The notes beneath the pieces were generated by a model. The model saw only the letters and a program-made list of their open reading frames with translations, had not been told where the DNA came from and did not search any database. Below are positions 26,961-35,566 of a stretch of 64,000 bases of DNA, piece by piece. Numbering within the stretch: position 1 is the first letter of the stretch; each line of letters starts with the position of its first letter. The stretch covers positions 3,100,001 to 3,164,000 of the forward strand of contig NZ_CP071247.1 of the NCBI RefSeq assembly GCF_017301335.1, given 5' to 3'. The DNA is from Marinobacter salinisoli (GTDB lineage Bacteria > Pseudomonadota > Gammaproteobacteria > Pseudomonadales > Oleiphilaceae). Position numbers and translations under genes: made by a program.

Positions 26961-27306
26961 CCAGAATCATCTCCTGTTCCATAAACTTGCCGGTGGCCCG
27001 AAATGCCAAGGCCAGCGACGCAAAGCCCAAATCTTCCGCCAAGGAGAGTGCCTTTGTAAACCGCTGGGTGGTGTCTGGGGTTCTGCGAAACCGTTCGGGG
27101 AGCTTTTTTTAGAATGCTTCGTAGTTGAGTGGCTGGCCACGGAGGATTTTGTCGAGGTAGTCGTTCAACAGCTCACCCCAATTACTCTGAACAGTGTTTA
27201 TGAACTTAGGCCTGGCGATTAGTGTAACGCCATCAGGCACCTACTGTATCGGCGCCTTTTCATCCAGAATGTTAGCCTGAGTCTCTGCAAAGTGGGTAAA
27301 GGTAAG
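26953..27306 (-). pseudogene. Decayed gene upstream of mksB
   Basis: One minus-strand frame reads as protein in three pieces separated by in-frame TAG (27241-27243) and TAA (27109-27111): THFAETQANILDEKAPIQ, then ARPKFINTVQSNWGELLNDY with LDKILRGQPLNYEAF, then LPERFRRTPDTTQRF with ALSLAEDLGFASLALAFRAT and KFMEQEMILDD. The last piece stops at 26953, overlapping the mksB ATG by 8 bp, the same overlap as between the mks genes. No start codon with a ribosome site serves the pieces. The family is not recognised; chance or three short genes are alternatives. Confidence 0.4.
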
Positions 27307-27309
27307 TCA

Positions 27310-27837
27310 ATGAAAGACACGCTCAATACCAGCAAAGGCAACACTACCCTGGTTACGTTCAATAGCCAGGGCAAAGCACTGGAATGGAACTCCCTCGGTG
27401 ATCAGGTCATGGGCGGACAATCCGACGGCAAGCTGACCAGTTCCGCGGAAGGGGTCGGGCTCTTTCATGGCACAGTCCGGCTCGATAACGGCGGCGGCTT
27501 TGCCTCCGTCAAAGCCGACCTGCCGGAAGCATTCGATGCTTCCCGTTACACAGGTATCGAGTTTCTTGCTCTCGGCGACGGCAAAACCTACAAGGTCGGC
27601 CTTCGGAACGGCACGGACCGGCACAGCATTGTATACCAGCACGCGTTCACCCCAGATATGGAAGACTGGAGCCGCATCCGGCTCCCCTTCAGTGAATTCA
27701 TACCGACCTGGCGCGGCAAGACAGTGACCGATGCAGAACCGCTGAATCTTGCGCACCTGGCTTCAGTGAGCCTTTTCGTTTCGGGCCGACAGGTTGGCGC
27801 GTTCCAACTGAGGATGCAGGATTGGGTTCTATTCTGA
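27310..27837 (+). CDS. CIA30 domain protein
   Basis: A 175-residue protein resembling the complex I intermediate-associated protein 30 (CIA30) domain, a jelly-roll carbohydrate-binding-like fold: WNSLGDQVMGGQSDGKL, FHGTVRLDNGGGFASVKA, YTGIEFLALGDGKTYKVGL and the ending GAFQLRMQDWVLF. Mitochondrial homologues assist complex I assembly; bacterial ones are uncharacterised. There is no signal peptide. The ATG at 27310 follows a GTAAAGGTAAG ribosome-site region; a GTG at 27292 is possible. It converges on the flavin oxidoreductase 3 bp away. Confidence 0.82.
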   Translation: MKDTLNTSKGNTTLVTFNSQGKALEWNSLGDQVMGGQSDGKLTSSAEGVGLFHGTVRLDNGGGFASVKADLPEAFDASRYTGIEFLALGDGKTYKVGLRNGTDRHSIVYQHAFTPDMEDWSRIRLPFSEFIPTWRGKTVTDAEPLNLAHLASVSLFVSGRQVGAFQLRMQDWVLF

Positions 27838-27840
27838 TCT

Positions 27841-29163
27841 TTATATACGGCGGGCCTTCTTCACCCGCCGGGCCCGGCTCATTTCATCCTTCACGTATGC
27901 TCCGAAGGCCTTGAGGATACCCAGGTTCGGATCAGCCTCTTTGTCATCCGCCAGCCGGAAAATTTGCTGGTAGTACCAAGCCTGGCCTCCAAGCACGTTT
28001 ATTATTTTAAGTGGCATCAGCGGACTGGCCGGCGAGAAAAATCCCCGCTCGGCAAGCTTGACGTGATCTTCATGGCAAACCGCCTTTTCGATTCGCCCAT
28101 CAAGAAGATCCCTGGGTGTATCCGGATCCGTGCAGAGCGGCCGGCCCAGGCCAATCACGTCGGTTTCGCCGCTGGCAATCGCCTCCTCCATAAACCTGCG
28201 CGTCCGGAATCCACCGGTGACCATCAGTGGGCAATCGCACACCTCACGAATTGTCTGGGCATAACCCAGGAAGTAAGCCTCCCGCTTGCGAGTGCTTTCC
28301 CGCATGGCCGGCCCTTCGCTCGCCGTGTCGGCATCACCGCTGTACCCAAGCAGACGCGGCTGTTCGTAGGTGCCACCGGAAACCTCCAGCAGATCAATGC
28401 CCTCCTCATTGAGCCAGCGCACCACGTTCACACACTCATCGAGCGTAAAGCCGCCCTTGCGGAAATCATCGGAATTCAGCTTTACCGCCACCGGAAACTC
28501 CGGCCCCACAGCGGCGCGCGTCGCCCGCACCACCTCAAGCAGGAAACGGGCGCGATTCTCCAGCGACCCACCCCACCGATCGGTGCGCTGGTTGGTGACC
28601 GGCGACAGAAAAGACGACAACAAATAGCCATGAGCCCCATGCACCTGAACGCCGGTGAAGCCCGCCTCTTTGGCGATCCGGGCCACATTGGCAAAGCGCT
28701 GGATAAAGTTGAGGATCTCCGGTTCCGTGAGTGCCCGTGGGCGGGCATAGTTGCCCATCAGCGATAGCTGCACCGCCGAAGGCCCCATCGGGCGGGAGGT
28801 AACGTAACGCGGCGACTGCCGACCGGCATGGGAAATTTGCATCCACAAATGGTTGCCATTGCGGGTGCCCGCATCGGCCCAGGCTCGCAGCTGCGCCATA
28901 CCCACCGGCTCGCCTTCAGCCGGCGCAGGATCAATCGCCACATTACCCGGCCGCTCCAACACCCGGTGATCAATCATCACGTTGCCGGTAATCAACAGCC
29001 CCGCTCCGCCATCGGACCACCTCCGATACAGGGTTTCATGGCGTTGGGTGGCGTGGAGCTGATCGTCTGCCAGCCCCTCGGTCATGGCAGCCTTGGCAAG
29101 GCGGTTTGGCAGGACTGCTCCGCAGGGGAGCCTTAGTGATTGGGAGAGGGGCGATTGGGGCAT
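27841..29163 (-). CDS. NADH:flavin oxidoreductase, Old Yellow Enzyme family
   Basis: A 440-residue FMN-dependent ene-reductase-like TIM barrel. Diagnostic parts are LPNRLAKAAMTEGLA at the N-terminus, the substrate-binding QVHGAHGYLLSSFLSP (H-x-x-H replaced by H-G-A-H as usual in this branch), the NQRTDRWGGSLENRARF signature and the phosphate-binding MVTGGFRTRRFMEEA plus IGLGRPLC. It lacks the extra 4Fe-4S/FAD domains of 2,4-dienoyl-CoA reductase. AGGAT precedes the ATG. Its C-terminal codons contain a CGGCGGG/CCCGCCG hairpin (27848-27870) that may end the convergent CIA30 transcript. Confidence 0.87.
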   Translation of the reverse strand: MPQSPLSQSLRLPCGAVLPNRLAKAAMTEGLADDQLHATQRHETLYRRWSDGGAGLLITGNVMIDHRVLERPGNVAIDPAPAEGEPVGMAQLRAWADAGTRNGNHLWMQISHAGRQSPRYVTSRPMGPSAVQLSLMGNYARPRALTEPEILNFIQRFANVARIAKEAGFTGVQVHGAHGYLLSSFLSPVTNQRTDRWGGSLENRARFLLEVVRATRAAVGPEFPVAVKLNSDDFRKGGFTLDECVNVVRWLNEEGIDLLEVSGGTYEQPRLLGYSGDADTASEGPAMRESTRKREAYFLGYAQTIREVCDCPLMVTGGFRTRRFMEEAIASGETDVIGLGRPLCTDPDTPRDLLDGRIEKAVCHEDHVKLAERGFFSPASPLMPLKIINVLGGQAWYYQQIFRLADDKEADPNLGILKAFGAYVKDEMSRARRVKKARRI

Positions 29164-29260
29164 GACATCATCCTGATGAGCTGGGTTCGTTGATTTTCAC
29201 ATTATTATCGAGCCGAGAGTTTTACTGCATTCAAACAGCATGGCGCTTAAGCATAAAGCC

Positions 29261-32200
29261 TTAATCCGTCGAATTAAGTCTGAAAATCACGCTCATTGGA
29301 CCGCTCCCTTCATGGCTCTCATATTCGACAGGCCCAAAATAAGTGAAGGGTGCCGCTTTACCATTACGCAGCTTATTGTCGCGGACAAATAGATGCACTG
29401 AGAGTCCTAGCTTTTGGTGTTCGATCAGTTCCCGACCGCGCTTGCTTTGAGGCATTGTTGAGTTCTGGCTCTGCCAATGAAATGTTTGATCATCAATCCA
29501 ATGATCGACATAGCGGTGCTGGACGCCTTTGCCCTGCTTGTTTAACGTCACCAACAAAACATGGGCATTGGCATCTTTCAGGAAGACGTGTCCGCTTTGC
29601 CAATTGCCGGGATTAAAAGTCGCTCCGAATAATTCCGGAATCTTCTCTCTCGGGATTTCCTGTCCAAGAGCCATTTCCAGCGGTTCAACAACACCTTCTA
29701 GGCGGGCGAACGTTCGAAACTGCTCACTCAACTCAGGAGTGACCACAATATCCTCGTAACTTGGGTTAGCCGCCTTGAGCACGTACTCGCCACTCGGTGT
29801 TTTCTGAACTGTTCTCAGCAGATATTGAGTGTCGCCAGCTTCATCAAGCCGTTCGATAGCCAGTGTTTTGTTAGTGATTGAGCCCGCTTTGTTTGAATCT
29901 ATTTGCTCCAGCAACAAATAGTCTCCATCGCGAATCGGATTTTTGCCTCCGTTCATAGAGTTCCCGGAAGCCCTTGCGATGAAATGTCGATTTGGATTAA
30001 TTCGTCCATGACCGAAACCGATCGACCTGTATTCGGGTTCGTCTGCAGAGCTGTTTCTAAAATGGCCACACGCAATCTTTAGCGTGGGAAAATAAGGTAG
30101 CTCAGCTCCAGAGGGGGTAACAGGAATGACATTTTGCACTGTGGAGGGAACGTCCTTGGTCGACTGGCGTGCTTCATAGGATGAGAGGCGATACTCAATC
30201 AGCTCTCGCACCATTTCTTCGAAAACGCTGATTTGATTGGTGTCCAGTGTAAACGTTGGCTTAAATTCGTCATTACGGACCTCGAAAACGGCTGGAGTTT
30301 TGTTGGTCCAGTGATCGACGGGATTCTTCTTCCAGTACTGTTGCCATTGAGTTGATGAGCCATCAGCATCTTTTACCCCTTTGGCAAGCTCAGCGAAGAG
30401 CTTCGGCCTGCGTTTCAGAATTTGCCAAGATACTTGCGCCAAATCCCCTAACTCGGGCGGCTTCCGCCAGCCATCCATTTCTTGAAACGCTTCCAGTAAT
30501 ATCATCTTGAAGGATTTGCTCATTGAAGTGGTCTCAACTTCGAGCAGAAAGCCTTCATGCCGGGTCATCAGTTCTCGCTCAGCTTCGGTCAAATCCTCCA
30601 TGTCGCGTACTAAGCCGAACCAACTACCGTGTTGTTTGCGCGTTTTTACAACACTCGCACCAAAGTGATAGTACTCCGTCAGCGTCGGGCGTCGCCCAAG
30701 CGTGTCCTTTAGCGCCTGGTAGTCTTTCTCAGCCCCTTTCTGATCAAGACCTTTCAGGAAGCCGATCACTTCCAGGTCATAATTGATATAGCAGCCGTCT
30801 GGCAAATCCAGCTGGCCCTTTTCAGCTTTGCGAGCAAACTCTGCTAGCTGCCGGTGGTTCATCGCTTGGCCAATCAACGCCTGGGGTTTATGAAGGAAGC
30901 TTTGGTGGTTACCAACAAAGTCCAAAATCACCAGTTTATCTTTTCCGGTTTCCGGGCTTTTCCGAAGGCCGCGGCCAATCTGCTGCAGAAACAGGACCTT
31001 GGATTCCGTTGGACGCAGAAGCAAAACCGTGTCGATGGCCGGCAAATCAACGCCTTCATTAAAAAGGTCCACCGAGAAGATCACCTCAAGCTGGCCACTA
31101 CCCAACAGCTCCAGGGCCTCGCCGCGAGACATCTCTGACTCACCATGAACGGCCGCTGCCTTAACGCCCTGTTTCTCGAACTGGCCCGCCATGAAATCGG
31201 CATGGGCCCTGGAGACACAGAATGCCAGGGTCCGGCTTTGCTTGTGCTGTTGCCAAACTTTCAGCGCGTGACGAGCCCGCCCCAGCGTCGCAAGCTTATT
31301 GGCCAACAGGTTGGGATCGAACTTTCCGTTACGCCAGGGGATCTCGGTGTAATTTACGGTATCGTCGTAAATACCGTAGTAATGGAAAGGTACGAGGAAT
31401 TCACCCTTTACGCCGTCAAACAGCGGATATTCAAAGACCAAGTTGTCGTCACACAACGAGAGAATATCGGAGCGGTCTGTCCTGTCCGGCGTTGCTGTTA
31501 ACCCCAGCAAAAACTGGGGAGCGAAGTGACTGAGGAGCCGATGATAAATAGGCGCGGAAGCGTGATGAAATTCATCGACCACGATGTAATCGAAATGACG
31601 TGGGTCGAATCGTTCCAGATGTATTTCCTTACCGATTGTCTGGACCGAAGCACAGAGGATATCGACCGTTCGGTCTCGCTGCTTGCCCATGTAGAAACCA
31701 ACGCGGCTATCCGGCTTGATCCGCAAATAGGTCTCAGCAGCTTGGTAAAGAATTTCTTCCCGGTGGGCAACAAAGAGAATTCTGCGAGCGCCCGTCTGTA
31801 CCGCATCAAAGGCAGACAGCCAGGTTTTCCCGAGGCCAGTTGCTAACACCACCAAACCTCTACGATACCCCTCCTGACGGGTTAGGTTCAGAGCTTGCAG
31901 AGCCTCGCTTTGAACAGCATTCGGAACGGGTACTTCTTGTTTTTCATCGCTGCCCGGTTCTACTCGTTGGACCGGCGGATTTCTCCGTTTCTCGTAATCA
32001 TCAATCCACGAATCAGACAGCGGCACCACATTTGGGTGCTGCAAGAGCTCCTCAAACCGGCTGATAGCCTCCAGATAACCTGACTCTGAGGGATAATCCA
32101 CTTGATAGTTCCACTCCAAACCATCTTGGAGCGCTTGCCTACTGATGTTACTGGACCCTATGAACGCCCTGCCCCACATTTGCTGGTTCTCAGCGTGACC

Positions 32201-33109
32201 AGCGAATAGGTAGGCTTTCAAATGGAAGCTATTTCCCCGGCTCTGAAAAATGCGAACCTGAGCTCCATGGTCTTGCAGCAGAATAAGCTTTCTGAGGGCC
32301 TCCGTGTCCGTGATATCCAGATAGTCGCTGGTGAGAATCCGGATACGTGCCGCATCTGGCTCTCTTTGCAGCGCACCCACTAGATCGGGGAACAAAAGGT
32401 TCAAGCCAGTAGTTTTCACAAAGGCTACTGCCATATCAATTTGATCAGCAGCTTTTATAGCCTGACAGAGCTTGGGCAGAAAATTGTGTTCTTTCCCACC
32501 AATCGTCAACTTACTGTGTGAAGACGGTGCTTTGGTTAGAAGAACGTTCAACCACCGTTCTTGTCTATCTGGGCGTTGATCATCAGTGCGCCACATCTGA
32601 CAAGTTTCCATTCCTGTTAGGTCCTGGATCCACTGCTCGGCAGTAGTTTCGTCAGCATCAGTGAAGTGCCTGCCGTTGTTGTTACGCTCTCCCTTGCCAA
32701 TCTTGAAACTCATGTAGAAAACGCCGTCCGGCTTCAGCGCTTGCCACAACTGTTCAATGGCTGCCGGCACTTCGGCATGAGATAAGTGGAGGAGGCTGGC
32801 ACAGGCCCAAATCCCATCGTATGTATTGGTTTCTTTGATGTCCGAAAAGTGGCGATGCTGAACCGACAAGCTGGTCTTTTCTCGAGCCAGAGAGACAACG
32901 GCCTCCGATCCATCGAAAGCAGAAACTCGATATCCCTTATTGCTGAAATGCAACGCGTCCCGTCCAGAGCCACATCCCGCATCTAGAATGTGCCCACCCT
33001 CTGGAACTTGCGCCAAGAAGTCCTGATAAAGCTCTTCCATGCTGACGTGAAACGTTGATTCCACAAACGCTTCGGCGTTGTTGTTGTAATAGGCCAGCGT
33101 TTCCTTCAT
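29261..33109 (-). CDS. Methyltransferase-PLD nuclease-SF2 helicase-S24-like-DUF3427 fusion
   Basis: A 1282-residue multidomain protein. Residues 1-195: class I SAM methyltransferase of the TehB/Methyltransf_11 type (motif I LDAGCGSGR, 42-50; no N-P-P-Y DNA-methylase motif). About 200-370: phospholipase-D-type nuclease (H296-x-K298, GSSN 318-321). About 395-740: superfamily 2 helicase (Walker A GLGKT 425-429, DEFH 512-515, LTAT 537-540, QQIGRGLRKS 709-718). About 1035-1140: LexA/S24-like fold (SGNSM with S1051, DGD 1061-1063; the usual catalytic lysine appears replaced by Leu). The C-terminus (FTYFGPVEYESHEGSGPMSV) resembles DUF3427. Codon use looks less GC-rich than the neighbours. A restriction-like defence role is inferred, not shown. 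Confidence 0.85.
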   Translation of the reverse strand: MKETLAYYNNNAEAFVESTFHVSMEELYQDFLAQVPEGGHILDAGCGSGRDALHFSNKGYRVSAFDGSEAVVSLAREKTSLSVQHRHFSDIKETNTYDGIWACASLLHLSHAEVPAAIEQLWQALKPDGVFYMSFKIGKGERNNNGRHFTDADETTAEQWIQDLTGMETCQMWRTDDQRPDRQERWLNVLLTKAPSSHSKLTIGGKEHNFLPKLCQAIKAADQIDMAVAFVKTTGLNLLFPDLVGALQREPDAARIRILTSDYLDITDTEALRKLILLQDHGAQVRIFQSRGNSFHLKAYLFAGHAENQQMWGRAFIGSSNISRQALQDGLEWNYQVDYPSESGYLEAISRFEELLQHPNVVPLSDSWIDDYEKRRNPPVQRVEPGSDEKQEVPVPNAVQSEALQALNLTRQEGYRRGLVVLATGLGKTWLSAFDAVQTGARRILFVAHREEILYQAAETYLRIKPDSRVGFYMGKQRDRTVDILCASVQTIGKEIHLERFDPRHFDYIVVDEFHHASAPIYHRLLSHFAPQFLLGLTATPDRTDRSDILSLCDDNLVFEYPLFDGVKGEFLVPFHYYGIYDDTVNYTEIPWRNGKFDPNLLANKLATLGRARHALKVWQQHKQSRTLAFCVSRAHADFMAGQFEKQGVKAAAVHGESEMSRGEALELLGSGQLEVIFSVDLFNEGVDLPAIDTVLLLRPTESKVLFLQQIGRGLRKSPETGKDKLVILDFVGNHQSFLHKPQALIGQAMNHRQLAEFARKAEKGQLDLPDGCYINYDLEVIGFLKGLDQKGAEKDYQALKDTLGRRPTLTEYYHFGASVVKTRKQHGSWFGLVRDMEDLTEAERELMTRHEGFLLEVETTSMSKSFKMILLEAFQEMDGWRKPPELGDLAQVSWQILKRRPKLFAELAKGVKDADGSSTQWQQYWKKNPVDHWTNKTPAVFEVRNDEFKPTFTLDTNQISVFEEMVRELIEYRLSSYEARQSTKDVPSTVQNVIPVTPSGAELPYFPTLKIACGHFRNSSADEPEYRSIGFGHGRINPNRHFIARASGNSMNGGKNPIRDGDYLLLEQIDSNKAGSITNKTLAIERLDEAGDTQYLLRTVQKTPSGEYVLKAANPSYEDIVVTPELSEQFRTFARLEGVVEPLEMALGQEIPREKIPELFGATFNPGNWQSGHVFLKDANAHVLLVTLNKQGKGVQHRYVDHWIDDQTFHWQSQNSTMPQSKRGRELIEHQKLGLSVHLFVRDNKLRNGKAAPFTYFGPVEYESHEGSGPMSVIFRLNSTD

Positions 33110-33136
33110 TCGGCGATTCCCTTACGACCAATAAGC

Positions 33137-33310
33137 ATGCGATTTAATCCAGTTAGGCTACCAGGCGGTGAAGTTGCCGCCAACAGACTTAAGGACCAGC
33201 TCAGTGCATTACGTTGGTATGCAGAGCGGTTCTTGTCGGCAATCCGGCCCTACTCCTATGCAAACGATGTTTACTTGCAAAACGAGAGGCTCGGCAAACC
33301 CCTATCGTAG
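33137..33310 (+). CDS. Possible 57-residue ORF between helicase fusion and dusA
   Basis: A short open frame with protein-like composition: MRFNPVRLPGGEVAANRL, then LSALRWYAERFLSAIRPYSY and NDVYLQNERLGKPLS. No ribosome-binding site precedes the ATG, and the frame stays open upstream into the antisense of the helicase gene. It may be the end of a degraded gene from the same transferred block, or chance. No family is recognised. Confidence 0.22.
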   Translation: MRFNPVRLPGGEVAANRLKDQLSALRWYAERFLSAIRPYSYANDVYLQNERLGKPLS

Positions 33311-33398
33311 GTACTGATAGCCTCGCCTCAGATGTCGCACTTTCCTGATAGAATACATCGCTACCATAGTGATACCGCTGTAGAAAAATGGGCATTTA

Positions 33399-34457
33399 AT
33401 GAGCAAAATCGACCTCCTCAACACTCCTGAGAATTCAGCCGGAAGCCCCGCCGTTACTGGGCTGGGGCCTTCTCGCCGCTTTTGCGTCGCCCCGATGATG
33501 GATTGGACCACCTCCCATTATCGCTACCTGGCCCGTTTGCTCAGCCGCAATACCCTGCTCTACACCGAGATGGTCACTACCGGCGCGTTGATTCATGGCG
33601 ACACCGAGCGGTTTTTGCGCCATGAGGAGGCCGAGTACCCGCTTGCGCTGCAGCTTGGCGGCAGTGATGCGAAGGAGCTGGCGCACTGTGCGGCGCTGGC
33701 CGAGAAGTTCGGGTTTGATGAGGTCAACCTGAACGTGGGCTGCCCCAGTGACCGGGTGCAGAACAACATGATCGGCGCCTGCCTGATGGGGCATCCGCAG
33801 AAGGTGGCCGAAGGCGTTCAGGCGATGATTGAGGCGACCAATCTGCCGGTTACGGTGAAGCACCGGATCGGCATCGATGGCCGTGAATCCTGGGACGATC
33901 TGTGTGAGTTCATTGAAACGGTGGCCGAAGCTGGCTGTAAAACCTTTATCGTGCACGCCCGCATTGCGATATTGGATGGCCTGAGCCCCAAGGAAAACCG
34001 GGAAATCCCACCGTTGAAATATGACTGGGTATACCGCCTGAAGCAAAAGTACCCGCATCTGGAAATCATCATCAACGGTGGCATCAAGACGTTTGACGAG
34101 TGCCATGAACACCTGCGCCACACCGACGGCGTGATGCTGGGCCGGGAGGCGTACCACAATCCCTGGTTGCTGGCCGGCGTGGATCCGGAGTTCTTTGGCG
34201 AAAGCTCGCCTGTGCAGACTCGCCATGACGCCCTGCGGGCCATGTTTCCGTTCATCGAATCCGAGCTGGCCCGGGGCGTTTACCTTGGGCATATGACCCG
34301 CCACCTGCTGGGCCTGTTCCATGGCCAGCCCGGCGGCCGGCAATTCCGTCGCCACATCAGCGAGAACGCTCACAAACCGGGCGCTGGACTGGAGGTGGTT
34401 CAAGCCGCCCTGGAAAAGGTCCGCGAGCCGGAACCGACCATGATTGCGGAAGCTTAA
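33399..34457 (+). CDS. dusA: tRNA-dihydrouridine synthase A
   Basis: A 352-residue FMN-dependent enzyme that reduces uridine to dihydrouridine in the D-loop of tRNAs (U20/U20a). The start of the barrel is FCVAPMMDWTTSHYR; the catalytic cysteine is C115 in LNVGCPSDRVQ; KHRIGID and the FMN phosphate site INGGIKT with LGREAYHNPW follow. DusA-specific length and C-terminus (GQPGGRQFRRHISENA) are present. The 5' end of dusA is a known integration hotspot for genomic islands, and the accessory helicase fusion lies directly upstream. Confidence 0.93.
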   Translation: MSKIDLLNTPENSAGSPAVTGLGPSRRFCVAPMMDWTTSHYRYLARLLSRNTLLYTEMVTTGALIHGDTERFLRHEEAEYPLALQLGGSDAKELAHCAALAEKFGFDEVNLNVGCPSDRVQNNMIGACLMGHPQKVAEGVQAMIEATNLPVTVKHRIGIDGRESWDDLCEFIETVAEAGCKTFIVHARIAILDGLSPKENREIPPLKYDWVYRLKQKYPHLEIIINGGIKTFDECHEHLRHTDGVMLGREAYHNPWLLAGVDPEFFGESSPVQTRHDALRAMFPFIESELARGVYLGHMTRHLLGLFHGQPGGRQFRRHISENAHKPGAGLEVVQAALEKVREPEPTMIAEA

Positions 34458-34479
34458 TCGCGCCCTGATTACGGCTGTC

Positions 34480-34508
34480 TTGTTCCTGTCAGACGGGACC
34501 GTTATTGT
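34480..34508 (+). promoter_or_regulatory. Candidate promoter of the transaldolase gene
   Basis: TTGTTC (34480-34485) and TATTGT (34503-34508) are separated by 17 bp and fit a sigma-70 -35/-10 pair. The GTTATTGT overlapping the -10 is repeated inverted as ACAATAAC at 34542-34549, a possible operator or leader stem. Confidence 0.35.
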
Positions 34509-34560
34509 AAGCGTTGAAACCACGTTCTGGAGACGAATGTGACAATAACGATCAACCGGG

Positions 34561-35535
34561 ATGACACAGCAAATGAACAAGCTCGAGCAGTTAAAAACCA
34601 TGACCACGGTGGTTGCCGATACTGGTGATCTGGACGCCATTGCGCAATGGCGACCGGAAGACGCTACCACCAACCCTTCGCTGCTGCTCAAGGCAGCGGC
34701 GTCAGACGCCTACCGCCCCATGCTGGACAAGGCCGTGGCCGAGGCCCAGCGCCACGGAGGGTCGGATGCCGAGCAGCTCACCATGGCTACCGACACCCTG
34801 GCTGTTCTGGCTGGCAAAGAAATCCTTGGCCTGATTCCAGGCGTTGTATCCACCGAAGTAGACGCCCGCCTTTCCTTCGACACCAGCGCCACGCTCGAGC
34901 GCGCACGTCGGATGGTAGACCTGTACGATCGCCATGGTGTGGATACCGGCCGTGTCCTTATCAAGATTGCCTCCACGTGGGAAGGCATACGAGCGGCAGA
35001 ACAGCTGGAGAAAGAAGGTATTCGCTGTAACCTGACCCTGTTGTTCTCGTTCATTCAAGCTGCGGCCTGCGCCCAGGCCGGCGCATTTCTGATATCGCCC
35101 TTTGTGGGCCGGATTCTGGACTGGCATCTGGCCAACAGCGACCGTCAGCAGTTCGCGCCAGCGGAGGATCCCGGCGTGCTCTCTGTCTCCCGCATCTATA
35201 ATTATTACAAGACCCACGGCTACGACACGGTGGTTATGGGTGCCAGCTTCCGAAACACCGGTGAAATCGAAATGCTGGCAGGTTGTGATCGCCTGACCAT
35301 CAGCCCCGCCCTGCTTCAGGAATTGCAGGACGATCAGGGTTCACTCACGCGCCAACTGACCGGCGATGGTGCCAGCTCGCATGAACGTCTGCAGGCCATA
35401 GACGAATCCCTGTTCCGCTGGGAATCCAACGAAGATGCCATGGCGACGGAGAAACTGGCCGATGGCATCCGGCGGTTTGCCGCAGATCAGATTGAACTTG
35501 AAAATCGGGTAAGACGCTTGGCAAAAGCGGCCTGA
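34561..35535 (+). CDS. tal: Transaldolase
   Basis: A 324-residue class I transaldolase of the TalB type in the non-oxidative pentose phosphate pathway, moving a dihydroxyacetone unit between sugar phosphates. The Schiff-base lysine is K135 in [59 protein letters not shown] and [10 protein letters not shown] are all conserved. The start may instead be the ATG four codons later; neither has a strong ribosome site. The terB-like gene follows 31 bp downstream. Confidence 0.93.
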   Translation: MTQQMNKLEQLKTMTTVVADTGDLDAIAQWRPEDATTNPSLLLKAAASDAYRPMLDKAVAEAQRHGGSDAEQLTMATDTLAVLAGKEILGLIPGVVSTEVDARLSFDTSATLERARRMVDLYDRHGVDTGRVLIKIASTWEGIRAAEQLEKEGIRCNLTLLFSFIQAAACAQAGAFLISPFVGRILDWHLANSDRQQFAPAEDPGVLSVSRIYNYYKTHGYDTVVMGASFRNTGEIEMLAGCDRLTISPALLQELQDDQGSLTRQLTGDGASSHERLQAIDESLFRWESNEDAMATEKLADGIRRFAADQIELENRVRRLAKAA

Positions 35536-35566
35536 AACCCGGCTCAGCGCAACGGTTTGGGATGAC

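Noticed and set aside
26917..27222. 101-codon plus-strand frame over the mksB start
   Set aside because: The opposite strand reads far more like protein; this frame is antisense to it.
29261..33109. N-terminal methyltransferase as a DNA-modification enzyme of a restriction system
   Set aside because: It has only the SAM motif of small-molecule methyltransferases and no N-P-P-Y/F or other DNA-methylase motif, so self-protection by DNA methylation is not supported.
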